NCBI GenBank assembly: GCA_963820375.1
Contig: CAWFZX010000034.1
Span: 5,034 to 69,033, forward strand
Direction of reading: 5' to 3'
Length of the DNA stretch: 64,000 nucleotides
From: AWTP1-13 sp963820375
GTDB lineage: Bacteria; Pseudomonadota; Alphaproteobacteria; Rhizobiales; Hyphomicrobiaceae
The notes beneath the pieces were generated by a model that was not told the origin of the DNA, did no database searches, and saw nothing but the letters and a program-made list of their open reading frames with translations. A program made the position numbers and the translations under genes. Position 1 is the first letter of the stretch, and each line of letters starts with the position of its first letter. Shown in pieces: positions 27,541-36,174 of the stretch.

Positions 27541-28158
27541 ATGTTGGGTTCTTGTGTCGCCCAGGCACAGAGTGCGGTTTCCCTCATATCCTTTTTTTGC
27601 CACTTCTCTGATGCTGGACTTGGTTGTGGACAGTTGGTCGTTGCCGACTATTGCGCGAGCGCATACCCAGAGCGGAAGGCGTTCATGACCAGGCTCGAGA
27701 TCATGGCCGACTATTTTCAGGTATACGTGTGCGATCCAGCGTTTCATGAGGACTGGTCGACTCTGTGGACCGACCAAACCGTCGACAATCGCATTGTCGC
27801 GCTTCCCCATACGATCGTGTTCGGAACAGGCCGGAACATGCCGGTCCCGATTGATGTGGTCGTTCACAAAGTGCAACCGGATCTGACAGCGCTGATTGTG
27901 GCAGCCGATCATGCAGTGCTCGGCGGCATAACGTGTGGCAGTGGCCAGCTCAAGGTCCTAGGGTGCACCGACTACCTACCGGACGCATTCACGCTTCCCA
28001 CCCTAGCAGGGCGATATGGCGTTGCCTTTCTCTCATTTGGGCTCGGCACGATCGATCCCGTGGGCGGTCTTGAAGGCGACAACTCCTACGCGCTTCACTT
28101 GTGGTCCGCTGCAGTGCCGCCAGAGCCAACGGTGCTCAAGCAGTGGAAGGGTGCGTGA
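27541..28158 (+). CDS. hypothetical protein, start uncertain
   Basis: The frame gives up to 205 residues, but the first 30 or so lie in sequence continuous with the anomalous block and look unrelated. The protein-like part begins at about LVVADYCASAYPERKAF and includes VYVCDPAFHEDWSTLWTDQ, PHTIVFGTGRNMPVPIDVVVH, ADHAVLGGITC and GRYGVAFLSFGLGTID. An internal ATG at 27686 is one possible true start. The true start may also have been lost where the foreign block joins. No signal peptide or membrane segment. I do not recognise the family and assign no function. Confidence 0.55.
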   Translation: MLGSCVAQAQSAVSLISFFCHFSDAGLGCGQLVVADYCASAYPERKAFMTRLEIMADYFQVYVCDPAFHEDWSTLWTDQTVDNRIVALPHTIVFGTGRNMPVPIDVVVHKVQPDLTALIVAADHAVLGGITCGSGQLKVLGCTDYLPDAFTLPTLAGRYGVAFLSFGLGTIDPVGGLEGDNSYALHLWSAAVPPEPTVLKQWKGA

Positions 28159-28868
28159 TGGCATCTCGCGCGCAGAAAGAGCAGAGCAACTCCGTGAGGT
28201 CTGCTCCGGGTGTGCGCCGTGCAAAGGCGGCGCTCTCCAGTGGCTGCAACTCCCACCCGGCAACCGCTCCAGCCGGAAGCAACCGGAGCAGCTGTGGAGG
28301 TAACGAAATGGCTGAAGCCTTCGGTTACGATATACGGTGACAGCGCGAGTGTGCAGGCCGTAACGCGAGTAAACGCCGAGCAGGCCTTGTATGGGGCCCT
28401 CGAAGTCAAGCGCCTATTGCGCAGCACGCTCCACTTTCTTCTTTGCACCACACAAGTCAGGCGACGCAAGGGCGGGACCTATCCACTCTCGCACCTTTAC
28501 GGGCACTTCGGGCTCGTACGTCTGTGCCGGCTTGGGCATGACGAGCCGTGGGCGAAGGCGTGAGGTCTTGTCCGAGAGCCGGATGTGGGAGATCCACCAG
28601 TCCTGGTTCGATGAGCGGAGTGTGGAAACGGAGTCACGGTTGAGCCCCTAAGGCACCCAGACGAAAGAGGCGCCAACAGACATGTTCAGCCTAAAGCCAC
28701 CGCGCCACATTCCGACTCTACCAATTTCGCCATTGCCCCCTTCGTCGGCTTTCGCAGTGCTTCTGCCGTCTCGCATCGTTTCTTGCGGGTCGGATATGCG
28801 GTGCTGGCGAAGAATCGCGGCGCGCTGTAAGGCTCGGGGGCAACCGAGGAAACTGCGGAGGCGCCGGC
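28159..28868. other. gene-poor region upstream of arfB
   Basis: The 710 bp contain no convincing gene. A frame on the plus strand (28210-28563) includes a somewhat protein-like stretch (VNAEQALYGALEVKRLL), but without family features or a good start. A 40-bp dispersed repeat copy lies at 28722-28761. Confidence 0.4.
28722..28761. repeat. dispersed repeat, copy 1 (second copy at 37980-38019)
   Basis: These 40 bases match 37980-38019 at 35 of 40 positions, starting CAATTT and containing CCATTGCC and CCTTCGTCG. The second copy lies about 180 bp upstream of an IS91-type integrase remnant, so this copy may be the edge of another, mostly lost element of the same type. Confidence 0.6.
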
Positions 28869-29291
28869 TTGCTGCGCGTGACGAGCACCATCGATATCCC
28901 GGAGTCGGAGCTGAGCGAGGAGTTCATACGCGCCTCGGGACCCGGCGGGCAGAACGTCAACAAGGTTTCGACCGCCGTCGAGCTGCGCTTCGATGTCGCC
29001 CGTTCGCCGAGCCTGCCGGCCGCCGTCCGCGCGCGGCTGATGCGGCTTGCCGGCCGGCGGCTGACGAAGGAGGGCGTGCTGATCATCCGCGCCGAGCGCT
29101 TCCGGACGCAGGAGCAGAACCGGGAGGACGCGCGCGACCGCCTTGCCGAGCTGGTGCGGCGCGCAACGTTTGTGCCGCGGCCACGCATTGCGACACGACC
29201 GACACGGGCCTCGAAGGAGCGCCGCATCGAGGCGAAGGTCAGGCGGAGCACGACCAAGCGCCGGCGCAGAGCCAAGCCGGAGCTTGAGTGA
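28869..29291 (+). CDS. arfB: alternative ribosome-rescue factor / peptidyl-tRNA hydrolase ArfB
   Basis: The 140-residue product starts at TTG 28869 (LLRVTSTIDIPESEL). The catalytic loop RASGPGGQNVNKV carries the GGQ motif shared with class I release factors, placed at about residues 25-28 as in ArfB (YaeJ). The C-terminal tail is strongly basic (RRIEAKVRRSTTKRRRRAKPE) and in this family enters the empty mRNA channel of stalled ribosomes. It hydrolyses peptidyl-tRNA on ribosomes that lack a stop codon. The gene stands alone and no in-frame ATG gives a complete domain. Confidence 0.94.
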   Translation: MLRVTSTIDIPESELSEEFIRASGPGGQNVNKVSTAVELRFDVARSPSLPAAVRARLMRLAGRRLTKEGVLIIRAERFRTQEQNREDARDRLAELVRRATFVPRPRIATRPTRASKERRIEAKVRRSTTKRRRRAKPELE

Positions 29292-29518
29292 TTGGGATCC
29301 CGCTGAGCGGGCGGGAAATCCGATGGCGTAGTCGAGCCCCTGTCGTTGGTCATGCTGGTGATCGACTGAAGTATGGCTCTTCAGTCATTAGATTCGGAAG
29401 TGCGCAGTACGATGCGAGTTTAGCGGTTCAGGATAGCACGTGCGTGTATTCACCCGGGTGGAGCCTGGCGATGCGCTGTGCAACCCTCGGCGGGATTGGC
29501 TTTTAATGTAGAGTTGCG

Positions 29519-30364
29519 ATGCAAAGTCGGCCACCAAGTCGTACCGCCCTAGGCGCTGCCGTCCATCGTGCGGTGCACCAGACGTTGGAAGGTGGCAAGA
29601 TTTTTGCCGATCCACTTGCTGTCACAGTGCTAGGCAAGGAGGCCCGCGCAATTATTGCAGAGGCAGCGGCTGATCCTAGCCAGCGTCCAATGCGTCTTTT
29701 CATAGCGGCCCGCAGCCGCTTCGCCGAGGATTGCTTATCGGCTGCGGTCTCCCGCGGCGTGCGTCAGGCAGTGGTTCTGGGAGCGGGCTTGGATACTTTC
29801 TCTCTACGCAATCCGCATGCGCCACTGGGTCTACACGTGTTTGAGGTTGATCATCCCGCGACGCAGGCCTGGAAGCGTGAGCGGCTGATGCGAGAGGGGC
29901 TAGCCATACCTGCATCGCTGACCTTCGCGCCCGTTGATTTCGAGCAGCAGAGCCTCGCTGATGGATTGCTTGCCGCAGGGTTCCAGTCCGATCGCTCGGC
30001 ATTTTTCCATTGGCTCGGCGTTGTGCCCTATCTGACGCGCGATGCAATATCGGCTACGTTCAGCTTCATCGCTAGGCTACCAGAGTCGGAGGTCGTGTTC
30101 GACTATTCCGAGCCCATCGAAAACTATCCGTCGGAACGCCGAACTAATGTCGCTGCTATCGAAGCGCAAGTGGCTGCAATCGGAGAGCCGTGGCTCAGCC
30201 ATTTCGATCCAACTGAATTGTCGCGAGACCTGCATGCGAGAGGTTTCGGAGACCTTGAAGACCTCGGTCTTGGCGACATTTTCGTTCGCTTCTTCGGCAT
30301 GCCGAGGGGTGAGGCGAAAGGTGGTCCAGGACCGCACATTGTCCGGGCGCGACGCGTCGCATGA
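29519..30364 (+). CDS. class I SAM-dependent methyltransferase, leucine-carboxyl-methyltransferase-like
   Basis: The 281-residue product belongs to the LCM/PPM1-like family of putative methyltransferases. Features are the N-terminal SRTALGAAVHRAVHQ helix, DPLAVTVLG, the SAM-binding motif VVLGAGLDTFSLR, FEVDHPATQAWKRERL and FHWLGVVPYLTRDAI. Members methylate small carboxylic acids, but most bacterial ones have no known substrate. No signal peptide. The IS21 element begins about 20 bp after its stop, so the insertion just missed the gene. Confidence 0.9.
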   Translation: MQSRPPSRTALGAAVHRAVHQTLEGGKIFADPLAVTVLGKEARAIIAEAAADPSQRPMRLFIAARSRFAEDCLSAAVSRGVRQAVVLGAGLDTFSLRNPHAPLGLHVFEVDHPATQAWKRERLMREGLAIPASLTFAPVDFEQQSLADGLLAAGFQSDRSAFFHWLGVVPYLTRDAISATFSFIARLPESEVVFDYSEPIENYPSERRTNVAAIEAQVAAIGEPWLSHFDPTELSRDLHARGFGDLEDLGLGDIFVRFFGMPRGEAKGGPGPHIVRARRVA

Positions 30365-30384
30365 GGATTGTCGCGCGCCATGGA

Positions 30385-30420
30385 AAACTGCCCCCCTCGG
30401 CGCCAGCAGGAATTGCCCCC
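30385..30420. repeat. IS21 left-end terminal repeats (two TnpA-type sites)
   Basis: AACTGCCCCC and AATTGCCCCC stand 25 bp apart. They are inverted relative to the right-end pair and typical of the multiple transposase-binding sites of IS21 ends. Confidence 0.75.
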
Positions 30421-30446
30421 TCCTCGGCTAGCTGAGGAGAGCGAGG

Positions 30447-31760
30447 ATGGAAGCAGAACGAATTGCTGGAAACCGGTCGTGGATTGAGGATCCACGGGGG
30501 CATCTGATGAAGACGCCGGACGATGTCGCAGAGATGCTGCGGCTAAGGACGTGCGGGTGGGGCATCAAGCGAATCGCACGGGAGCTAGGCTGCAGCCACC
30601 ATACGGTGAAGGGGTACGTGGCGGCGGGCGGCGTGAAGCCGTTTAAGATACCTGAGCGGCGCAAGCTGCTCGACGGACAGGAGGATTGGTTGCGCGAGCG
30701 GTTCAACCGCCACCGCGGCAACGCCGACGTGGTGCGGCAAGATCTACTCGCCGACAAGGGTTTGGCCGTTAGCCGGCGGACGCTGCAGCGTGCCGTTCAG
30801 CCCTTCCGGCAGGCGCTGAAGGCCGAGGCTCTGGCAACGACCCGGTTCGAGACGCCGCCCGGCCGGCAGCTTCAGATCGATTTCGGGGAGCGCCTGGTCG
30901 AGATCGCTAGCGCTCGCGTGAAGGCGTTCATGTTCGTGGCGACGTTGGGCTACTCGCGGCGGCTGCATGTGCGGGCCTTTCGGCATGAGCAGCAAGCGAG
31001 CTGGTTCAGCGGGCTTGAGAGTGCGTTCTCGACGTTTGGCGGCGTGCCGGAACACGTCCTAATGGACAACCCGCGCGCGTTGGTCGTGCGCCATGACGCG
31101 GTCAGCCGGACGGTGCAGTTCAACGACAAGCTTCTCGCATTTGCGAAGCACTGGGGCTTCGATCCTCGGGCGTGCGCACCGTATCGTGCCCGCACCAAGG
31201 GCAAGACCGAGAGTGGCGTCGGTTATGTCAAGAACAACGCGATCGCAGGACACAGCTTTGAGACCTGGGAGGCATTCGAGGCGCACCTGGCCAATTGGGA
31301 ACGCGAGGTCGCCAACGTGCGCGTGCACGGCACGACCGGCGAGGCGCCAATCGTCCGCTTCGAGCGCGACGAGGCGCACCGATTGAAACCGCTTGGGCAG
31401 CGGCCGTCGTTTGGTTGCCTTCGCGAGCTCACCCGCACGGTCGGGAACGATTGCGCCGTCGAGGTCGATACCAACAGCTACTCGGTTCCGTGGCGTCTGA
31501 TCGGCGAGCGTGTCGCGGTGACGGTTGCGGGCGGCGAGGTGCGCATCCGGCACGGGCTTTGCGAGGTTGCCGTACACAAGCAAGCCGTGGGCCGACTTCA
31601 GCGCGTCGTCAACGATGCTCACCTTGACGGTGTCGCTGGTCGTGGCGGTGCTATCCGTCGACGGCAGGCCAACGCCCTGACTGTGCCCTACGCGCCTCCG
31701 CCGCCGTCGCTGCTGCGGCCTTTGACCGAGTATGAGGCCGCTATCGGAGGGCGCTTCTGA
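30447..31760 (+). CDS. istA: IS21 family transposase IstA
   Basis: The 437-residue product has an N-terminal helix-turn-helix (LRTCGWGIKRIARELGCSHHTVK, about residues 32-55) and an RNase H-like DDE integrase core: QIDFGERLVEI (first Asp), HVLMDNPRALVV (second Asp) and RTKGKTESGVGYVKNN (Glu). A C-terminal region typical of IstA (EVDTNSYSVPWRLIGERV) follows. It is full length and apparently intact. The stop overlaps the istB start by one base (TGATGG), the usual coupling in IS21. Confidence 0.95.
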   Translation: MEAERIAGNRSWIEDPRGHLMKTPDDVAEMLRLRTCGWGIKRIARELGCSHHTVKGYVAAGGVKPFKIPERRKLLDGQEDWLRERFNRHRGNADVVRQDLLADKGLAVSRRTLQRAVQPFRQALKAEALATTRFETPPGRQLQIDFGERLVEIASARVKAFMFVATLGYSRRLHVRAFRHEQQASWFSGLESAFSTFGGVPEHVLMDNPRALVVRHDAVSRTVQFNDKLLAFAKHWGFDPRACAPYRARTKGKTESGVGYVKNNAIAGHSFETWEAFEAHLANWEREVANVRVHGTTGEAPIVRFERDEAHRLKPLGQRPSFGCLRELTRTVGNDCAVEVDTNSYSVPWRLIGERVAVTVAGGEVRIRHGLCEVAVHKQAVGRLQRVVNDAHLDGVAGRGGAIRRRQANALTVPYAPPPPSLLRPLTEYEAAIGGRF

Positions 31761-32619
31761 TGGCCAGGACGAAAAATCCAACCGAGACGCCGACCGATCC
31801 ACTTGACGCTATGCTGGCGCGGCTCAAGCTCGGCGGCATCCGTGATCAGCTAGACAGTCTGCTCGACGAGGCCGCTCGGTCGAACCTGTCGGCGCGCGAG
31901 ACGCTCATCATGTTGTGCGAGCGTGAGATCGCCAGGAAGGATCACCGGCGCGTCGAGATGGCCTTGAAGCTCGCGCACTTCCCTGCGGTGAAGGAGCTGT
32001 CGGGATTCGACTTCGAGGCGCAGCCGTCGATCGATCCCAAGCAAATCCGCGACCTGGGCGCATCGCGCTGGATCGCCAACGGCGAGAACGTTTTGCTGCT
32101 CGGGCCGCCGGGCGTCGGCAAGACGCATCTTGCCATCGCCCTCGGGCGCGCCGCGATCCTCGCTGGTTACTCGGTGCAGTTCACGACCGCTATGGCCCTG
32201 GTCGCTTAGGCCTCGCCAAGGCGCACGGGGAGAAGCGCCTTGACGAAAAGCTGCTCGGTCTGTCCAAAGCGAAGCTCTTGATCATCGACGAGCTCGGTTA
32301 CCTGCCGCTCGAGCCCGACGCGGCACACCTGTTCTTCCAGCTCGTCAGCCGGCGCTACGAGACGGGAGCGATGCTGATCACCTCGAACCGCTCGGTCTCC
32401 GAGTGGGGCACGGTGTTCGCCGATCCGGTCGTTGCCACCGCGATCCTTGACCGGCTCTTGCACCATAGCCACGTGCTGACCATCCGCGGTGATAGTTACC
32501 GGCTGCGCGCTAAGCGCAAGAGCGGCCTCATCAAGCCGCCCACCGGTGACGGACCTACGGTCGGCTCCGCCTCCCTTCGATCCGTCACCGGCCTAGCCGA
32601 TCATCAACCGAGATCTTAA
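31760..32619 (+). pseudogene. istB: IS21 helper ATPase IstB, frameshifted
   Basis: The first frame runs from ATG 31760 through Walker A (GPPGVGKTHLAIALG) and stops at 32207-32209 just after TTAMALVA. A second frame continues directly with LGLAKAHGEKRLDEKLL, Walker B LLIIDELGYLPLEPDAA, SNRSVSEWG and HHSHVLTIRGDSYRLRAKR to the stop at 32619. Together they give a complete IstB of about 285 residues, broken by one base near 32205. IstB is the AAA+ regulator needed for target choice and IS21 transposition, so the copy should be immobile unless another IstB helps. Programmed frameshifting is not known for istB. Confidence 0.9.
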
Positions 32620-32630
32620 ACCCGAGGGGT

Positions 32631-32668
32631 GGGGGCAGTTCTCATTGACGCAAAGGGGGCAGTTCCGG
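32631..32668. repeat. IS21 right-end terminal repeats (two TnpA-type sites)
   Basis: GGGGGCAGTT occurs at 32631-32640 and 32655-32664, 24 bp apart, inverted relative to the left-end pair. Confidence 0.75.
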
Positions 32669-32880
32669 ATGGCGTTTGACAAGGATTGGTCCTTCGTCAG
32701 CTCAGGGTTTACTTGCGGCCACCGTGGCCTGCTCATGGACCGATCGGGGCGTCGGCTGTCCCTCGGATACCGGAACAGTATGCACTTTGCCGAGCTTGAT
32801 GCTTTCGCAGGCTGGCCTCGGCACCCGCGCATGCAATAATCTTTGCATAGCGGGATCTGCTTAACCCGCTCGGGAGCAGC

Positions 32881-33408
32881 ATGATCAAGACGCCACGTCT
32901 TCTATTGAGCAGGTGGGATGATCGCCATCGTGAAGCGTTCGCATCAATGCACGCCAACGCAGACGTAATGGCAGATCTCGGCGGGCCCATCGATCAGTCG
33001 GAGAGCCATCTGAAGTTCGAGCGATACTGTGCGGCACAGCGCGAGCACGGCGTCTCCCGCTGGGCCGTTGAGGATTCAAATGGCGCATTCATTGGCTATG
33101 CGGGTGTGATGCCCCGACTGTCAAAAGATCATCCGCTGGGGGCACATTTCGAGGTAGGCTGGCGGTTCGTGCGCACGGCTTGGGGATACGGCTACGCTAC
33201 GGAAAGCGCCAAGGCAGCACTCCATCATGCACTTCGTGAGGTCGGACTGAGTGAAATCGTATCGTACACGAGCCCCGACAACCGGCGGTCGCAGGCCGTC
33301 ATGGCTAGACTGTACTTAATCCGCGACCGATCGCGCGACTTTACGTTGCCGACCTCGACTGCCCAGCAGTGGCAGGGATTGGTTTGGGTTGTGCCCCTAG
33401 GCCTCTAG
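32881..33408 (+). CDS. GNAT family N-acetyltransferase (RimJ/RimL-like)
   Basis: The 175-residue product has the layout of RimJ/RimL-type acetyltransferases: IKTPRLLLSRWDDRH, WAVEDSNGAFIGYAGVM, HFEVGWRFVRTAWGYGYATESAKAAL (strand 4, acetyl-CoA pyrophosphate loop and helix 3) and IVSYTSPDNRRSQAVMARL. It probably transfers acetyl from acetyl-CoA to an amine or protein N-terminus in the cytoplasm; the substrate is unknown. It starts 212 bp after the IS21 right end and appears intact. Confidence 0.9.
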   Translation: MIKTPRLLLSRWDDRHREAFASMHANADVMADLGGPIDQSESHLKFERYCAAQREHGVSRWAVEDSNGAFIGYAGVMPRLSKDHPLGAHFEVGWRFVRTAWGYGYATESAKAALHHALREVGLSEIVSYTSPDNRRSQAVMARLYLIRDRSRDFTLPTSTAQQWQGLVWVVPLGL

Positions 33409-33686
33409 GCCGATCAGGATCAGGAGCACGTATCTACGCATCCGCAATGGCGCGGCAGAAGCCCGTCTGAACCGGACAGGATCGCTGCAGCGCCCAAGAT
33501 TTCAGAGTGGTGCCAATTTGCTGACACAATCCTGGCTCCGCGCCATCTCCCTAAGGAGCTCGTTGTCGCAGCCTCCTTCTCGGCTGCGCGATAAATGACC
33601 CGAAGCAGCAAGCGGAGAGCGACCCCGCTGCGTCCGGTGCGTTGTTCTCAAGTCCAGGCTAGACTTGGCGCCCGAGGAGCGGAGCC
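33409..33686. other. intergenic region
   Basis: The 278 bp between the GNAT and GFA genes contain no convincing gene, RNA or repeat. Confidence 0.4.
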
Positions 33687-34097
33687 ATGACCACCCGACA
33701 CGCCGCCTGTAGCTGTGGGCAGCTTCACCTCACGATCGAAGGCGAAGCGGCGCGTATCTCTATCTGCCACTGTCTGGCGTGCCAGCGCCGTACTGGCGCC
33801 GTGATCAGCAACCAGGCGCGCTTCCCGCGCGAGCAGGTCACCCTCGCCGGTAGGGCTAGGACGTGGAATCGGACAGCCGAAAGCGGAAACGTGGTGACCT
33901 TTCACTTCTGTCCGACATGCGGCTCCACGGTGTACTGGGAGAGCGAAAGCTTTCCTGGATACGTCGTTGTTGCCATCGGAAACTTTGCCGACCTGAATTT
34001 CCCCGCGCCGACCGTCTCGGTGTGGGAGGAGTCACGCCACCCCTGGGTCTCATTGCCGCCCGACACTCCGCCCAAGCGAATGGCGAAGCAGGGGTGA
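33687..34097 (+). CDS. GFA family protein (Gfa/CENP-V zinc domain)
   Basis: The 136-residue product has the zinc-binding Cys pattern of the GFA family: CSCGQLH, then CHCLACQRRTGAV and FHFCPTCGSTVYW, with the common ending HPWVSLPPDTPPKRM. The family is named for glutathione-dependent formaldehyde-activating enzyme, although most members have no proven activity. The upstream GGAGCGGAGCC provides a ribosome binding site. A formaldehyde link would suit the methanethiol oxidase in this window, but the genes are 20 kb apart. Confidence 0.92.
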   Translation: MTTRHAACSCGQLHLTIEGEAARISICHCLACQRRTGAVISNQARFPREQVTLAGRARTWNRTAESGNVVTFHFCPTCGSTVYWESESFPGYVVVAIGNFADLNFPAPTVSVWEESRHPWVSLPPDTPPKRMAKQG

Positions 34098-34748
34098 CCA
34101 CATCACCTCATCACGCGGAGGCACGACGTGACGCGCCAATGACGGCTGTGAGCAGGCGCAACAAGGTGCGTGTACAGGAGCCTTGAAGATCACTCCATTA
34201 GCTTGACGGCGCAGTCACTCGTTGGAGAGACACGGGACACCGCCTCGATTATCGCTCACGTGCTCAGCGATCTTGCAGCCGCAGGTGGTGCGGTACAGTG
34301 GTGCACCCGCCAGTGTCGCCATAAGCTCGGCCCGGGCGAAGCCCTCGTTGCGGGCGACTTCTTAAGCGGTTGGCACTAGCGCTCCAGCGCACTTGAAGCC
34401 TACGCCGGGCACTCGGTGGTCCGAGCCGTTCTGCCCCATGGCCTCAGCAGCACCAGCATGACGCGTGGCCGAAGGGGCTGTGCCAAAGCGTAAGCACAAC
34501 AAGTAGCAAGCGTCGCAGGGGAAACCTCAGCACAAGTCGAGCGTTGATCCCATCATCTTGGGTCACGATCACGGGTGAATCCTTCGAGGATGGAGAATTT
34601 ATGCGACTTGCGAAGTGGCCGATCGGGAACTTGCATTTTAACCGGGAAATGTAGCTCTCGTAGCCAATCACAGGTCTGACCGCTCGACGCTCCAATCCTC
34701 GAGGGCAGTTAGCGCGCGCAACCCAATGCTCAACATGAGGAACCCAGC
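34098..34748. other. gene-poor region before the glycosyltransferase
   Basis: The 651 bp carry no convincing gene. A 44-bp dispersed repeat copy lies at 34121-34164. The promoter of the glycosyltransferase should lie in the last part. Confidence 0.45.
34121..34164. repeat. dispersed repeat, copy 1 (copy 2 at 36073-36116)
   Basis: This 44-bp segment, starting GCACGACG and containing GCCAAT and GTGAGCAG, matches 36073-36116 at about 35 of 44 positions in the same orientation. The two copies bracket the glycosyltransferase gene. They may be old intergenic repeats or remnants of a flanking duplication. Confidence 0.55.
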
Positions 34749-35852
34749 ATGAAAATTGCGCAAATCGCACCCTTGATGGAAAGCATACCGCCAAGGCTCT
34801 ATGGCGGTTCCGAAAGAATCGCCTCCTACCTGACGGAGGAATTGGTATCCCAGGGTCATGATGTGACTTTGTTCGCGAGCGGGCAGTCGATCACGGCGGC
34901 AAAGCTCGTGCCCTGTTGCACGCAACCATTGCGGATGAATCCTGCCGTTGTCGATATCATCCCCTATTACATGCTGATGCTCGACAAAGTTCGTAGGGTG
35001 GCCTCTGAATTCGATATCTTGCATTTCCACATCGACCAGTTCCATTTTCCGATCTTCCACGAGTACGCGGGCCGGACCGTCACTACCCTGCACGGACGAC
35101 AGGATCTGCCGGATCTGAAATTTCTCTACGAAGGTTTTCCCGAAATGCCACTGGTCTCGATCTCGCGGGCTCAACGCGGGCCCATCCGGGACGCAAATTT
35201 CGCCGCCACGATCTATCACGGCCTACCACCAAATCTCCTTGCTCCTACGCTCGAGCCGCAGGGTAATTACTTGGCGTTTCTCGGTCGTATTTCGCCGGAG
35301 AAAGGCGTCGATCGCGCGATCACGCTCGCGCGCGCCACGGGCTTTCCACTCAAGATTGCCGCCAAGGTCGATCGCGTAGATGAGGCCTACTTCCGTTCAG
35401 AGATCGAGCCCCTCCTAAACCACCCTGGCATCGAATACGTTGGTGAGATCGATGACCGCCACAAAAACCAATTCTTGGGCCAAGCGCACGCCTTGCTATT
35501 TCCGATCAATTGGCCGGAACCGTTCGGGCTTGCCATGATCGAGGCGATGGCCTGCGGTACTCCGGTACTCGCCTTCAGAAATGGGGCTGTGGCCGAGGTG
35601 ATCGACGAAGACGTAACTGGCTGCGTCGTCGACAGCATAAAAGAGGCCATTCCCGCGCTCGATCGCGTCCTGGCTCTGGACCGGGGCCTTGTGCGGCAAC
35701 GTTTCGAGGAGCGGTTCTCCGTTACCCGTATGGCCGCCGACTACGTGTCGATTTACAAACAGCTCTTGGACAAGCCGAGCACACGATCCGTGGGGCGAGG
35801 GACGTCCCCGGTTACAGCAAAGCCGAACGGTGCCGTAAAGACAGCTCACTGA
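34749..35852 (+). CDS. glycosyltransferase family 4 protein
   Basis: The 367-residue GT-B enzyme begins MKIAQIAPLMESIPPRLYGG, with the glycine-rich acceptor loop YGGSERIASYL. The C-terminal nucleotide-sugar domain shows YLAFLGRISPEKGVDRAI, then PFGLAMIEAMACGTPVLAFRNGAVAEVI, the E-x7-E motif of GT4. It would transfer a sugar from a nucleotide donor to an unknown acceptor at the cytoplasmic face. It is not in an obvious polysaccharide cluster. The last 20 residues are a polar, probably disordered tail. Confidence 0.93.
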   Translation: MKIAQIAPLMESIPPRLYGGSERIASYLTEELVSQGHDVTLFASGQSITAAKLVPCCTQPLRMNPAVVDIIPYYMLMLDKVRRVASEFDILHFHIDQFHFPIFHEYAGRTVTTLHGRQDLPDLKFLYEGFPEMPLVSISRAQRGPIRDANFAATIYHGLPPNLLAPTLEPQGNYLAFLGRISPEKGVDRAITLARATGFPLKIAAKVDRVDEAYFRSEIEPLLNHPGIEYVGEIDDRHKNQFLGQAHALLFPINWPEPFGLAMIEAMACGTPVLAFRNGAVAEVIDEDVTGCVVDSIKEAIPALDRVLALDRGLVRQRFEERFSVTRMAADYVSIYKQLLDKPSTRSVGRGTSPVTAKPNGAVKTAH

Positions 35853-36174
35853 AGGCCGTCGCCATTACTTCATCATGCGCTTGGCCTAGGGATCGGATGC
35901 TCGGCAAGTGCACGAGCATCCCTTGCTTTCGCCTGCGAGCGCGGTCTCGGCTGTGCGCGCCTCGTTGGAGATGCGTTCCTGCTCGTTCAGGTCAACTGTC
36001 GCACGGCTCATCCGGCCAATTGGGCGCTATTTGCCGTTTGACCTGGCTGTCGGAGTCAGCTGTGCGTCATTCGCACGACGCGACGTGCCAATAGCGGCCG
36101 TGAGCAGCTGCAATAGAATTGGCAATGACAAACTGTGTCTGCTGCCCACTCTATAAACATGAGCTATGGAGCGT
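35853..36174. other. intergenic region between convergent genes
   Basis: The 322 bp between the ends of the glycosyltransferase and sensor kinase genes contain no convincing gene. The second copy of the 44-bp repeat lies inside. Confidence 0.45.
36073..36116. repeat. dispersed repeat, copy 2 (copy 1 at 34121-34164)
   Basis: Partner of the copy at 34121-34164, same orientation, about 80 percent identical by hand alignment. Confidence 0.55.

Larger units (their letters stand above)
30384..32668 (+). mobile_element. IS21-family insertion sequence (istA plus broken istB)
   Basis: A 2.3-kb element contains istA and istB in the usual order. Its ends carry the IS21-type repeated TnpA sites: AACTGCCCCC near 30386-30395 and AATTGCCCCC at 30411-30420 on the left, and the complementary GGGGGCAGTT at 32631-32640 and 32655-32664 on the right, spaced 24-25 bp at each end. 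ATGG directly flanks both proposed ends (30380-30383 and 32669-32672) and could be a 4-bp target duplication, but the end bases are not symmetric, so the exact borders are uncertain by a few bases. Confidence 0.88.

Noticed and set aside
28690..28740. A stretch resembling the 5' half of a tRNA-Leu on the minus strand (GGCGAAATTGGTAGA).
   Set aside because: No matching anticodon arm, T-arm or acceptor stem could be found. The segment belongs to the 40-bp dispersed repeat.
31760..32619. Programmed ribosomal frameshift in istB.
   Set aside because: Programmed frameshifting is not established for IS21 istB, and no slippery sequence with a downstream structure is obvious at 32205. A simple indel is more likely.
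34170..34379. Possible 69-residue gene between the GFA and glycosyltransferase genes.
   Set aside because: No ribosome binding site, no recognisable family, and it overlaps nothing conserved.
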